Assembly (NCBI RefSeq): GCF_003515705.1 | Contig: NZ_QWEH01000001.1 | Location: forward strand, 372,001 to 436,000 | DNA from: Oceanobacillus profundus | Lineage (GTDB): Bacteria; Bacillota; Bacilli; Bacillales; Amphibacillaceae | Direction: 5' to 3' | DNA length: 64,000 bases | Shown: positions 53,747 to 62,766 of the stretch, in pieces | Numbering within the stretch: the first letter of the stretch is position 1 | Layout: every line of letters begins with the position of its first letter | The notes under the pieces: generated by a model | Told to the model about the DNA's origin: nothing | Databases searched by the model: none | What the model saw: the letters and a program-made list of their open reading frames with translations, nothing else | Program-made: the position numbers and the translations under genes

Positions 53747-54603
53747 TCTAATCGCTGCACGTTAGCAACAGTCTCATTACGTTTGATCATTTGGATATAC
53801 CTTTTTTCAAATGTATTGAGTTCTGTATTTGAAAAAGGCGTCGTCACAATTTCTTCGCATATATCCTGTAACGCAATGTAGAGTCTTTTTTTCATATCCT
53901 CGACGGTTAAAGGCACTCCAAGCAAATCAGATAGTGACCCCATTACATCTGGTTCTACACTCGGGTAAATAAATTTTGTTTCCGTTTCCTTTTTTGCAAT
54001 CGCATAGAAATCTCGAATAAGAGAAGCTCTTTCCTTACTGTTTCCTTCTACATCAAGATAAATTTGCACTGCAGCACCGTCCTTTACTCGCCGCTGTGAA
54101 ATGCCTGCAAATTTTTTCCCGTTAATGCTTAAATCAAAGTCACCAGGACAATAGGACCCGACAATTTCATATGCTTTAATAGCGGTTGTTAAATCGCGCA
54201 GCATATATTCGACCAAACGAACCATTGCTTCATAGCAGTCATGAATCGAAAGCTCTGCGACACCTGGTATGACAAGGGATATATTTAACACACCACCATC
54301 GAGTGCAACTGCAAGCCCACCAGAATTTCGAACGACAACATGGTAGCCTTGCTCGGCTAAGAACTGAACGCCTTCATCTAGAAAGGGAAGCCTCGCGTCT
54401 GGAATGCCGAGCACAATGGTTTTGTCGTGTACCCAAAGTCGTATAGCAGATGGTGACGTTCGATTGCTTACAGATACAGCTAGTGCATCATCAACAGCAA
54501 AAGATGTAAGTGCTGTGTATTTTTTTTGTTGAAAAATTGTTTCATGGGAATGATCAAAATATCGTAATGTCGATTGACCGACAATTTCTTTCCAGTTTTT
54601 CAT
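53722..54603 (-). CDS. lipL: Octanoyl-[GcvH]:protein N-octanoyltransferase LipL
   Basis: Amidotransferase that moves octanoyl groups from GcvH to E2 subunits in lipoate assembly (YwfL in B. subtilis). The 293-aa biotin/lipoate ligase-fold protein has AVRNSGGLAV-like VRNSGGLAVALDGGVLNISL, and the catalytic cysteine in VGSYCPGDFDLSINGKKFAG near residue 150, the position known for LipL. Not a LplA ligase, which uses a lysine instead. The final residues NNAAEK are encoded in the arm of a terminator shared with pta. The 96-bp gap to the divergent ywfO holds both promoters. Confidence 0.94.
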   Translation of the reverse strand: MKNWKEIVGQSTLRYFDHSHETIFQQKKYTALTSFAVDDALAVSVSNRTSPSAIRLWVHDKTIVLGIPDARLPFLDEGVQFLAEQGYHVVVRNSGGLAVALDGGVLNISLVIPGVAELSIHDCYEAMVRLVEYMLRDLTTAIKAYEIVGSYCPGDFDLSINGKKFAGISQRRVKDGAAVQIYLDVEGNSKERASLIRDFYAIAKKETETKFIYPSVEPDVMGSLSDLLGVPLTVEDMKKRLYIALQDICEEIVTTPFSNTELNTFEKRYIQMIKRNETVANVQRLEKNNAAEK

Positions 54604-54699
54604 TTTTATCTCCTTACCCTTTTAAGCTTTCCATACTTATTATATAATAAACTAAATAAGGAAGTATTAAAATTGCAGAAAAGAACGGATGGGGAATAA

Positions 54700-56019
54700 A
54701 TGGCGTATAAAGACGAACAATTGTCGGAGGAAAAAGTATTTAAAGATCCTGTTCACCGGTACGTCCATGTGCGGGATCGTGTTATCTGGGATCTGATTGC
54801 TGCTCCGGAATTCCAACGGTTGCGTCGAATAAAACAACTCGGGACAACAAATTTGACATTCCATGGGGCGGAACATAGTCGATTTAACCATTCACTTGGC
54901 GTGTACGAAATTGTCCGTCGAATCATTAATAACTTTCAGGACAGGCCTCATTGGAATAAAGACGAGCGACTCTTATGTCTTTGTGCAGCTCTATTGCATG
55001 ATCTTGGTCATGGGCCTTTTTCACATTCCTTTGAAAAAGTGTTTAAATTGGATCATGAGTATTTTACCCAGCAAATCATTTTGGGTGATACAAAAGTAAA
55101 TGAAATTCTAGAGCGTGTTAGTGTAGGCTTTGCGCAGAAGGTTGCCGATGTTATTGCAAAAACCTATGAGGATAAATTGGTGGTCAGCTTAATTTCCAGT
55201 CAAATTGATGCTGATCGCATGGATTATTTGCAACGTGATGCTTACTTTACGGGAGTAAGTTATGGTCATTTTGATATGGAGCGTATTTTACGAGTAATGC
55301 GCCCGATTGAAGATCAAGTAGTCATTAAATCAACTGGGATGCATGCGGTCGAGGATTATATTATGAGTCGTTACCAAATGTATTGGCAAGTATATTTTCA
55401 CCCAGTTACAAGAAGTGCAGAAGTAATCTTGACAAAAATCCTTCATAGAGCGAAATATTTATATGAAACAAAGGACTTTACCTTTAAATTACAACCGACC
55501 CATTTTGTTTCCTTTTTTAAAGGTAAAGTGGATCTAGCAGATTATTTAAAGCTGGATGAGATGGTTGTCCATTATTATTTTCAGCTTTGGCAGGAAGAGG
55601 ATGACGAAATCTTAAGAGATTTATGTGAGCGATTTATGAATCGACGCTTATTTAAATATGTTGAATTTAATCCCAATCTTCAAATGAATGAGTGGATGGA
55701 GCTGTATAAGCTGTTTCAAGAAGCGGAAATTGATCCAGAATATTACCTTGTTGTTGATTCTTCTTCAGACTTACCATACGATTTTTATCGACCTGGTGAA
55801 GAGGAAGAGCGGCTGCCAATCCATTTATTAATGCCTGATGGAAGCTTGAAGGAGCTTTCCAGGCATTCGGATATCGTTGAATCCATTTCAGGTAAAAAAC
55901 GGACAGACCATAAATTATATTTTCCAAAAGATCGGTTGAATGAATTGAAGGATCAGAGGTTAAGAACGCGCATTATGGAAATTCTTTACGGGCAAGGAGC
56001 GAAAGTTGATGTTGAATAA
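54700..56019 (+). CDS. ywfO: HD-domain phosphohydrolase YwfO
   Basis: A 439-aa HD superfamily protein of the dNTPase-like YwfO type. The metal-binding HD motif is in LCAALLHDLGHGPFSHSFE near residue 100, with a further histidine upstream in GAEHSRFNHSLGVYE. SQIDADRMDYLQRDAYFTGV and FDMERILRVM are typical of the family. B. subtilis and Enterococcus homologues hydrolyse (d)NTPs; the exact substrate here is inferred. Start: ATG after GATGGGG. It overlaps ywgA by 11 bp, so the two are translationally coupled. Confidence 0.92.
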   Translation: MAYKDEQLSEEKVFKDPVHRYVHVRDRVIWDLIAAPEFQRLRRIKQLGTTNLTFHGAEHSRFNHSLGVYEIVRRIINNFQDRPHWNKDERLLCLCAALLHDLGHGPFSHSFEKVFKLDHEYFTQQIILGDTKVNEILERVSVGFAQKVADVIAKTYEDKLVVSLISSQIDADRMDYLQRDAYFTGVSYGHFDMERILRVMRPIEDQVVIKSTGMHAVEDYIMSRYQMYWQVYFHPVTRSAEVILTKILHRAKYLYETKDFTFKLQPTHFVSFFKGKVDLADYLKLDEMVVHYYFQLWQEEDDEILRDLCERFMNRRLFKYVEFNPNLQMNEWMELYKLFQEAEIDPEYYLVVDSSSDLPYDFYRPGEEEERLPIHLLMPDGSLKELSRHSDIVESISGKKRTDHKLYFPKDRLNELKDQRLRTRIMEILYGQGAKVDVE

Positions 56020-56512
56020 TCATGCCAAATTAATCCGTTTCTTTTCAGAAGCAAATGGCATAACAGGGCGGAAAAAATTGCAAAAAATGATCTATATTTT
56101 ACAGAAATGCGATATCCCTTTTGAAGAGAAATATCAATTCCATTTTTATGGACCGTACTCAGAGGAGTTAACATTACGTGTAGAAGAGCTTTGTAATCTT
56201 GGATTTTTACAGGAAGAAAAAGAGGATAAAAGCAACTATTATCAATACAATTATAATATAACACCTGCTGGAACAGAGTTTCTGAATCAATTTTCAATGG
56301 AAATGCCGGACATGACAACAAAGGTGGCGATGCTGAAGGAAAAGAGCTCGCGTTTTCTGGAGCTTGTCTCCACCATGTTTTACTTTGATGATTTACCGCT
56401 TCAGGAGAATATTGAAAAAATCCACATGGTCAAACCAAAGCAAAAGTATAGCAATGAAGAAATTGAGGATGCAATTCGTTTTATGGAAGAATTGAAACAA
56501 GAAGGCAAATAA
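56009..56512 (+). CDS. ywgA: YwgA family protein
   Basis: A 167-aa protein of unknown function conserved in Bacilli next to ywfO. The first 80 residues (KLIRFFSEANGITGRKKLQK, FHFYGPYSEELTLRVEELCN) look like a winged-helix or YwgA/SocA-related domain. The ATG at 56009, nine bases after GGAG, is preferred over the TTG one codon earlier. It lies in an operon with ywfO and, after 62 bp, ywhD. Confidence 0.9.
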   Translation: MLNNHAKLIRFFSEANGITGRKKLQKMIYILQKCDIPFEEKYQFHFYGPYSEELTLRVEELCNLGFLQEEKEDKSNYYQYNYNITPAGTEFLNQFSMEMPDMTTKVAMLKEKSSRFLELVSTMFYFDDLPLQENIEKIHMVKPKQKYSNEEIEDAIRFMEELKQEGK

Positions 56513-56574
56513 CGTCTCATGCAGGATAGCCTTGTGCTACAATAGCAACTAGTAACAATGGAGGAGGGGCATTT

Positions 56575-57096
56575 ATGAGCTCAGATCAATCTTCAAATAA
56601 AAAGAAGAATTCCTTTACGATCATTAAGGATGATTCAACAGATGGCCATGGAGGCTATGGTGTTGGAGCAATCAGTTTAGAAAACATGTCATCCGTAATT
56701 GTCGATCCGAATGAAAATAAAGCATACGTAGATATGGGAGCGATGCATGCACGAAGTGAAGTCGAACGTCGCGTGAAATGGTTACCGGATCGAAATGAAG
56801 TACCAAACGGCAAGCTATATTGGATCGTTTGGGTGAATGTGGAACGCGGAGACAGTGGTCCTTACTATTCCGGTGTCACCGGCTGTGAAATCCGAGTGGA
56901 TCGTGAAATAAGACGTGCCTATAAATCAATGGGCCAGCATGTGACGTATATGGAAAAATCGCTCAAAGGGAAAATTATCGTTGACCACATGGATGAGCAA
57001 TCGAAAAATCTGTTAAGAGATTTCCTGATAGATTTTAACAAAGATATGTGGGATAACAGTACGGACGAATTAAAAGAGGCGCTTCCACTGCAATAG
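56575..57096 (+). CDS. ywhD: YwhD family protein
   Basis: A 173-aa protein of the YwhD family, function unknown, conserved between ywgA and pbpG in Bacillaceae. Family segments: GGYGVGAISLENMSSVIVDP, VEGRVKWLPDRN-like EVERRVKWLPDR, LYWIVWVNVERGDSGPYYSG. No signal peptide or span. GGAGGAGG precedes the ATG. The 3' region has the hairpin TGTACCAATA/TATTGGTACA (57152-57181) and then a strong terminator. Confidence 0.9.
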   Translation: MSSDQSSNKKKNSFTIIKDDSTDGHGGYGVGAISLENMSSVIVDPNENKAYVDMGAMHARSEVERRVKWLPDRNEVPNGKLYWIVWVNVERGDSGPYYSGVTGCEIRVDREIRRAYKSMGQHVTYMEKSLKGKIIVDHMDEQSKNLLRDFLIDFNKDMWDNSTDELKEALPLQ

Positions 57097-57210
57097 AGAA
57101 TATGACAATTTTGTGTCCGAATCGTGAATCATTTGTTAAATCGTTGTACTTTGTACCAATAATTTGTAAACTATTGGTACATGGACTAACTCATGTTTAC
57201 TAGGACAATA

Positions 57211-57256
57211 AAACAGCCAGCCTTCAGGACTCAACCTGAAAAGCTGGCTGTTTTAT
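57211..57256 (+). terminator. Terminator after ywhD
   Basis: A 9-bp stem ACAGCCAGC / GCTGGCTGT with an inner TCAGG/CCTGA, followed by TTTTATT. Confidence 0.88.
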
Positions 57257-57267
57257 TGCCTTCTGTT

Positions 57268-57450
57268 AGCGCACCATCCCACGCCACTAAGACACCAAAT
57301 CCAAAATTAGCGCACCATCCCACGCCACTAAGACGCCATATCCAAAAATAGCGCACCATCCCACGCCACTAAGACACCATATCCAAAAATAGCGCACCAT
57401 CCCACGCCGCCATGACATCATATCCAAAATTAGTGCACCGTTCCCAGCCC
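57268..57450. repeat. 41-bp-period direct repeats, locus 2 (four and a half units)
   Basis: GCACCAT or GCACCG begins at 57271, 57312, 57353, 57394 and 57435: every step is exactly 41 bp. Each unit also has GACACCA (or GACGCCA, GACATCA) about 20 bp later, and CCACGCCACTAAGAC is nearly invariant. There are no unique spacers, so it is not a CRISPR. The tract lies between the ywhD terminator and the pbpG stop codon, 18 bp from the latter. The period and both anchors match the tract at 31117-31207, while the rest of the unit differs. Confidence 0.9.
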
Positions 57451-57467
57451 CTAACACTTATAAAACA

Positions 57468-59480
57468 TTAATTAAACAAATCAAACCAACGTTCGAAGAT
57501 ACCTTTTTCTTCCTCTACCACATCTTCTTCTTCAACTAGATGTTCGGAGCAATAGTTTCTCGGCTCCGTTCCTTTTTCAAAGTACATAATTCTGCTTCCA
57601 CCACAGCTAGGTGTTGCACGTGCGCCGGTCTCGGGATCTATCGGGATGCCAATTACCCCAGATGGCATAGCAAAAACATCCTGCGCCATCCCTTTGTGAG
57701 CCCCTTCCATAAATCCAGCCCACATCTCTTTTGCGTAGGCTGATTCAGCAACAAGTTCCATGTTCCGGTTATCATCGTAACCGACCCAAATGCCTGTTAC
57801 AAGGGAAGGGCTATAACCAATCATCCAGCTGTCCGAATCAGTTGTTCCAGACTTCCCGGCATATAGGCGACTAAGCTCCTTCGAAATTGTTGCACCAGTT
57901 ACAGAGGTATAGCCATTCATCTCGACATCAAACATCCCAGTCATCAGGTGTGTTAAAATAAATGTTTTTTTCGGGTCAAGCAATTGTTCTGATGTATCCT
58001 CATGCTCGTAAACTACTTTGCCATTCCGATCCGTAATTTTTTCTACCGTATACCCGGAAATTGACCGTCCCCCATTAGCCAGTATTCCGTAGGCACTCGT
58101 CATGTCGTTAACAGAGACAGAGGCAGTGCCTAAAGCCAATGCTGGTACAGCTTGAAAATCCCCTCTCAGCCCGAAAGTTTCAGCAGTTTCTATTAGTTTT
58201 TCAGGTCCTAGGTACATATTTGTTTTGACAGCATACACGTTATCGGACAAGGCAAGTGCTTGGGCCAGTGTTATCGGCTTATTTGCATAATACCCGTTAA
58301 AATTACTCGGTTGATAGCTGTTGCCATCACCTAACGCAAAAGTAGTTGGTTTGCTCATTAATTTCGTGCTTGGTGTATAGCCATATTGCAGTGCAGCGTA
58401 ATATAAAAAAGGTTTAAAAGTTGACCCTGACATTCGCTTGGAATTCATTGCTCGATTATAAGTGCTTTCTGCATAATCCTTTCCGCCAATCATGGAGAGA
58501 ATTGCACCGTCATCAGGATCCATTGCAATAGCAGCAGTTTCTACTTCACTGGAAGAATCAATTGTTGCACGTACTTGTTCTTCCAGTTTTTGCTGGTATG
58601 CACGATTTAATGTTGTATAAATGTGAAACCCGCCAGCACGAACTTCATCCGGACTTAAATCTAAGAATTTAGCAGCCTCTTGTAAAACAACATCCTGAAA
58701 ATAGGGGGCAGTATCCGCAGGCTCAGGTGTAATCGAATAATCCAGCTGCTCTTCGATAGCCCCAACATACGCTGCTTCAGAAATATACTTGTCATCCAAT
58801 AGATGCTTTAAAATTTGCTGTTGGCGCCGATTTGCATTCTCTTCATTGTTTAATGGGGAGTAATAGGTTGGCCCCTTTGGTATTCCGGCGAGCATCGTAG
58901 CCTCGGCTAAGGATAACTCACTTGCTTGTTTATCGAAGAAATAATGGCTTGCCGCCTCAATTCCATATGCTCCATGCCCATAATAAATTGTATTTAAATA
59001 GCCTTCTAGAATCTCCTCCTTGGAATAAAACATTTCCAGTCGTATAGTATAGAATGCTTCTGTTAGCTTTCGTGTCCATGTTTTTTCAGGGGATAAATAA
59101 AGGTTGCGCGCATATTGCTGGGAAATGGTGCTCGCACCTTCTTTTAACGAGCTATTACGTAAATTTTTAATAACTGCACCAGCAATGCGCTTCAAATCAA
59201 ACCCTTGATGTTCATAAAAATGCTGATCCTCCGTTTGTAATGTAGCTTCAATAACCGCAGGAGATATGTCATCTAAGCTAACCCAGTGCTTTGTAAGGCT
59301 ACCACGCTGCTCGCTTATTATTTCTTCTTCACGATCATAAATGATAGTTACTTGGTCATTTGCCAATTTAGGAGGACCTAAAACGAAGGCCACTAAATAA
59401 ATTGCAGCTATTGTAAACACACCTATAGCAATAAGAGTAAGTATAATCTTTTTGAAAAACTTCTTCGGGAAAAGTTGCAT
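57468..59480 (-). CDS. pbpG: Class A penicillin-binding protein PbpG (PBP2d-like)
   Basis: Bifunctional peptidoglycan synthase, 670 aa. A short cytoplasmic start and one membrane anchor (about 12-35), then a GT51 glycosyltransferase domain (TEDQHFYEHQGFDLKRI near 90; EGASTISQQYARNLYL), and a transpeptidase domain with SGSTFKP near residue 350, SDN near 413 and KSGTT near 544. All catalytic motifs are intact. In B. subtilis PbpG acts in sporulation septal and germ-cell-wall synthesis. GGAG is nine bases from the ATG at 59480. A Glu-rich C-terminal tail ends the protein; 41-bp repeats follow. Confidence 0.95.
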   Translation of the reverse strand: MQLFPKKFFKKIILTLIAIGVFTIAAIYLVAFVLGPPKLANDQVTIIYDREEEIISEQRGSLTKHWVSLDDISPAVIEATLQTEDQHFYEHQGFDLKRIAGAVIKNLRNSSLKEGASTISQQYARNLYLSPEKTWTRKLTEAFYTIRLEMFYSKEEILEGYLNTIYYGHGAYGIEAASHYFFDKQASELSLAEATMLAGIPKGPTYYSPLNNEENANRRQQQILKHLLDDKYISEAAYVGAIEEQLDYSITPEPADTAPYFQDVVLQEAAKFLDLSPDEVRAGGFHIYTTLNRAYQQKLEEQVRATIDSSSEVETAAIAMDPDDGAILSMIGGKDYAESTYNRAMNSKRMSGSTFKPFLYYAALQYGYTPSTKLMSKPTTFALGDGNSYQPSNFNGYYANKPITLAQALALSDNVYAVKTNMYLGPEKLIETAETFGLRGDFQAVPALALGTASVSVNDMTSAYGILANGGRSISGYTVEKITDRNGKVVYEHEDTSEQLLDPKKTFILTHLMTGMFDVEMNGYTSVTGATISKELSRLYAGKSGTTDSDSWMIGYSPSLVTGIWVGYDDNRNMELVAESAYAKEMWAGFMEGAHKGMAQDVFAMPSGVIGIPIDPETGARATPSCGGSRIMYFEKGTEPRNYCSEHLVEEEDVVEEEKGIFERWFDLFN

Positions 59481-59663
59481 GCTCGTAATCTCCAATGTAA
59501 AGTCTTGTTTTTATCATTATGGGAAAAGCGGCATGGAAATAAACTTAAGGCAGCAAAAATCCCGACTTTTGCTAGTAGGCAGAGGGAGAATTGCATCTTT
59601 TTATTGCTACTCACCGTGTTTTATCGCTATAATAGGGATATTATAGATTCAAGAGGCGATAGT

Positions 59664-60104
59664 ATGGATGCACCGCAAAAAAAGATAAACATTATACTCA
59701 AGACAACTATTGATGATGATGGACAACTGGAGAGCAACGAACAGAGCTACCACGGAGTTCTTTTTCAAAAAAACAATATGGACGTATTGATTTTTGAAGA
59801 AACATTGGAAGATGGTTCCACCATTAAAAACTTGCTCACAATCTATCCACATAAGGTTAGTATTAATCGTTCTGGTGCAGTGAAAATGAATCAAAAGTTT
59901 CAAGCTGACCAGATAACGGAGAATATATATCACCATCCCCATGGTAAAATACATATGGAAACATATACAGAGACCATTGAATATAAGAAAGCAAGCAATG
60001 GAACAGAGGGCACATTAGCGATTCATTATACGGTGAAGTTAAACGGGCAGGATAAACGAAAACATACATTGAAATTGGCATATCAAGAGGAGGAAACGCA
60101 ATGA
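59664..60104 (+). CDS. ywiB: YwiB family protein (DUF1934)
   Basis: A 146-aa lipocalin-like beta-barrel protein of the DUF1934/YwiB family; ligand unknown. [20 protein letters not shown] at the start and [20 protein letters not shown] with HYTVKLNG near the end are typical. The ATG at 59664 is preceded by AAGAGGCG. Its stop overlaps the argS start (60101) by four bases, the conserved ywiB-argS coupling of Bacilli. Confidence 0.92.
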   Translation: MDAPQKKINIILKTTIDDDGQLESNEQSYHGVLFQKNNMDVLIFEETLEDGSTIKNLLTIYPHKVSINRSGAVKMNQKFQADQITENIYHHPHGKIHMETYTETIEYKKASNGTEGTLAIHYTVKLNGQDKRKHTLKLAYQEEETQ

Positions 60105-61771
60105 ACGTTTTGGAACAAACGGAAAATACATTGAAGCAGGAAATCGCTGTTGCTGTTATCCAAACAAAGCTAGCGACAGAAGAAGAGCTTCCTGCAATTA
60201 TATTAGAAAAACCAAAGGATAAGGCACATGGTGACTTTGCCTCAAATATTGCGATGCAGTTGGCACGAATCGCTAAAAAGGCACCGCGTCAAATTGCTGA
60301 AGCTATTGTAGCAAATTTAGATCAATCAAAGGCGTCAATCGAGAAGGTCGAAATTGCTGGACCTGGATTCATTAATTTCTTTATGAAAAATGATTTTCTT
60401 GGAGAAATCATCCCAACTATTTTACAGGCTGGAGAAGATTACGGAAAAACAAATACTGGAAATGGCGAACGTGTACAGGTTGAATTCGTTTCTGTAAATC
60501 CAACTGGAGACTTGCATTTGGGACATGCCCGTAATGCCGCTTTTGGAGATGTGCTTTGTAATGTGCTTTCCGCTTCGGGATATAACGTAGAGCGCGAATA
60601 CTATATTAATGATGCAGGAAATCAAATTGATAACCTCGGTTTATCTGTAGAAGCTCGCTATTTCCAAGAACTCGGTGAAGAATTTGATATGCCAGAGGAT
60701 GGCTACCATGGACAAGCAATTATTGAGATTGCGAAGAAGCTTGTTGCAGAATACGGCAATGAATTTGCTTCCAAAGATCAAGCAGAGCGACTCGCGTTCT
60801 TTAAAGAATATGGATTGAAAGCATCCCTTGAAAATATTGAAAAAGACTTAAAAGCGTTCCGTGTTGAATTTGATAATTGGTTTTCAGAGCGTTCCCTTTA
60901 TCAGGAAAATAAAATTCCTGTTGCACTAGATAAGCTAGAGGAAGGGAATTACACGTATGAAAAAGATGGCGCGATGTGGTTCCGCACAACTGATTTTGGT
61001 GATGATAAAGATCGTGTGCTCATTAAGCAAGACGGAAGTTACACCTATTTAACACCAGACATCGCTTATCATAAGGACAAGCTCGACCGTGGATTTGATT
61101 CTATTATTAATGTATGGGGAGCTGACCATCATGGATATATTCCAAGAATGCGCGCAGCAATTCAAGCGCTTGGCTACCCGGTTGAAAGGTTCGATGTGAA
61201 AATTATTCAAATGGTAAACCTATTTGAAGGCGGCGAAAAAGTGAAAATGAGTAAGCGAACAGGAAAAGCTGTTTCATTAAGAGAGCTAATGGAAGAGGTC
61301 GGCGTTGACGCGGTTCGTTATTATTTCGTTACTCGTTCAAATGATTCACAGCTTGACTTTGATATGGATTTAGCCCGCTCCCAGTCCAATGATAATCCAA
61401 TTTTCTACGTTCAATATGCGCATGCCCGTATCTGTACAATGCTCGAACAGGCGAAAAGTAAAGGATTTACAGTCGGGGGAGATTTTAATGCTGCATTATT
61501 AACAGCAGAAAAGGAAGTAGATCTAATGAAGAAATTAGGTCAGCTTCCACAAGTCGTTGCAGACGCTGCCGAGAAGCATACGCCACATAAAGTAACACAG
61601 TATGTTTTTGACTTAGCCTCCGCATTGCATAGCTTTTACAATGCAGAGAAAGTGTTGGATGCAGATCATAAAGAAAGAACACAAGCACGAATTGCTTTAA
61701 TGAAAGCTGTTCGCATTACACTTGCGAATGCCATGACACTGATTGGCGTATCTGCACCAGAGAAAATGTAA
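60101..61771 (+). CDS. argS: Arginyl-tRNA synthetase
   Basis: Class I aminoacyl-tRNA synthetase charging tRNA-Arg, 556 aa. An N-terminal Add1 domain, the HLGHARN (HIGH) signature at about residue 139, VKMSKRTGK near residue 381, the Gln/Tyr-rich [15 protein letters not shown] and the C-terminal DALR anticodon-binding domain are all complete. GAGGAGG precedes the ATG within ywiB. A strong terminator follows. No T-box is seen upstream, so expression is likely constitutive with ywiB. Confidence 0.96.
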   Translation: MNVLEQTENTLKQEIAVAVIQTKLATEEELPAIILEKPKDKAHGDFASNIAMQLARIAKKAPRQIAEAIVANLDQSKASIEKVEIAGPGFINFFMKNDFLGEIIPTILQAGEDYGKTNTGNGERVQVEFVSVNPTGDLHLGHARNAAFGDVLCNVLSASGYNVEREYYINDAGNQIDNLGLSVEARYFQELGEEFDMPEDGYHGQAIIEIAKKLVAEYGNEFASKDQAERLAFFKEYGLKASLENIEKDLKAFRVEFDNWFSERSLYQENKIPVALDKLEEGNYTYEKDGAMWFRTTDFGDDKDRVLIKQDGSYTYLTPDIAYHKDKLDRGFDSIINVWGADHHGYIPRMRAAIQALGYPVERFDVKIIQMVNLFEGGEKVKMSKRTGKAVSLRELMEEVGVDAVRYYFVTRSNDSQLDFDMDLARSQSNDNPIFYVQYAHARICTMLEQAKSKGFTVGGDFNAALLTAEKEVDLMKKLGQLPQVVADAAEKHTPHKVTQYVFDLASALHSFYNAEKVLDADHKERTQARIALMKAVRITLANAMTLIGVSAPEKM

Positions 61772-61782
61772 TAACTAAATGT

Positions 61783-61812
61783 AAACCACTGAAATTTTTT
61801 CAGTGGTTTTAC
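61783..61812 (+). terminator. Terminator of ywiB-argS
   Basis: A 12-bp stem AAACCACTGAAA / TTTCAGTGGTTT (61783-61794 / 61798-61809). Confidence 0.92.
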
Positions 61813-61872
61813 TATTTCAGAATTAACTTTATGATGTGGTCGCAGGCCGAAGATGTTAAATAACAAATTCCC

Positions 61873-62478
61873 TTACTTTTTTAACCCATTCAAAATTGTA
61901 GATGTGAACTTTGTCATTTCTTGGACAACATCAAATTCTTCTCCAAAGATAATCCAATCGTAGATAGTTCCCCTCATACACCTAGTAATTAATACAGACG
62001 CTTCTTCAGTAGTTAATTCCTCCTTAAACTCATTATTCTCAATTCCTTCCTGAACGAAAGAATTAATTACTTTATAAAGATTTCTATCTGGATCAGCTAA
62101 ATAATGATTTTTGTTAATTGTTAGTGACATAGCATTCATGTATACATTTCTAATTAAGTCCTTCCCTAATTCATCACGTAAATAGATCATTTGAGCTTTG
62201 TAAAACATAAGAATCTTCTCGCTTGCACTAATGTTCTTGGGGATACCTTGTTGGAATGTGGAATAAAAATTATCAATATCCTTAAACTTTTCATTGAAAA
62301 TGTCATATTTGGTATTGAAATGTACATAAAATGCCCCTTTAGATACATTACATTTTTTTGCTATTTCATCCACTGTTACATTATCAAACCCCTTTTTATG
62401 AAACAGTTCCAGTCCAGTTTCTAAAAGCGTTTTCTTTGTCTCTAAGGCTTTTAATTTTCTTGTTGTCATACGCGGCAT
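61873..62478 (-). CDS. TetR/AcrR family transcriptional regulator
   Basis: A 201-aa repressor with an N-terminal TetR helix-turn-helix (KGFDNVTVDEIAKKCNVSKGAFYVHFNTKYDIF, about residues 29-60) and an unrelated C-terminal ligand domain. It is divergent from the 3-hydroxyisobutyrate dehydrogenase operon. A perfect AATAGTC-TT-GACTATT palindrome lies between them over the operon's -35 box, so this protein is the likely operon repressor. The ligand may be an acyl-CoA or acid of valine or beta-hydroxyacid catabolism (inference). GGGGGA precedes the ATG. Confidence 0.9.
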   Translation of the reverse strand: MPRMTTRKLKALETKKTLLETGLELFHKKGFDNVTVDEIAKKCNVSKGAFYVHFNTKYDIFNEKFKDIDNFYSTFQQGIPKNISASEKILMFYKAQMIYLRDELGKDLIRNVYMNAMSLTINKNHYLADPDRNLYKVINSFVQEGIENNEFKEELTTEEASVLITRCMRGTIYDWIIFGEEFDVVQEMTKFTSTILNGLKK

Positions 62479-62537
62479 AAATAATCCCCCTTTTACTTAA
62501 GAATAGCATAATGCTTTGGAAATATAGAATTCAACAG

Positions 62538-62553
62538 AATAGTCTTGACTATT
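62538..62553. promoter_or_regulatory. Perfect 16-bp palindrome, candidate TetR operator
   Basis: AATAGTCTTGACTATT is a 7-2-7 inverted repeat overlapping the -35 TTGACT of the rightward promoter and 60 bp from the TetR gene's start, so it could control both directions. Confidence 0.7.
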
Positions 62554-62573
62554 GTAAATTTTACGTTTATTAT
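62545..62573 (+). promoter_or_regulatory. Promoter of the valine/hydroxyacid operon
   Basis: -35 TTGACT (62545-62550), 17-bp spacer, -10 TATTAT (62568-62573). Confidence 0.7.
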
Positions 62574-62649
62574 TTTAATTATAATTTAAGTGACCACAGT
62601 ATTTGACTTTGGTATGTGAAAAAGGTTTAAAGAAAGGAGACTAATTATT

Positions 62650-62684
62650 ATGAGTAAATTCTAATTGGGAGGCTATATATGTAA
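62650..62684 (+). other. Two micro-ORFs in the operon leader (MSKF-stop and AUG-stop)
   Basis: AAAGGAG precedes ATG AGT AAA TTC TAA (62650-62664). GGGAGG (62667-62672) then precedes ATG TAA (62679-62684) at a six-base spacing. Both have better ribosome sites than many real genes. They may be translated leader elements or the scar of two deleted genes. Confidence 0.4.
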
Positions 62685-62720
62685 TTTTTCAAGGAAAAAC
62701 TTAATTACTAGATTTCAAAA

Positions 62721-62735
62721 ATGATAGCGCTTTCT
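62721..62735 (+). promoter_or_regulatory. Possible cre site in the operon leader
   Basis: ATGATAGCGCTTTCT matches the cre consensus except at two positions. It lies 30 bp before the dehydrogenase start, downstream of the promoter, where it could act as a roadblock. Confidence 0.4.
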
Positions 62736-62766
62736 AAGTGCTTATGAATATTTTAGGAGGGTCTGG

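Noticed and set aside
57268-57450. CRISPR-like array (regular 41-bp repeats)
   Set aside because: The whole 41-bp unit is conserved with no unique spacers, and no cas genes are present.
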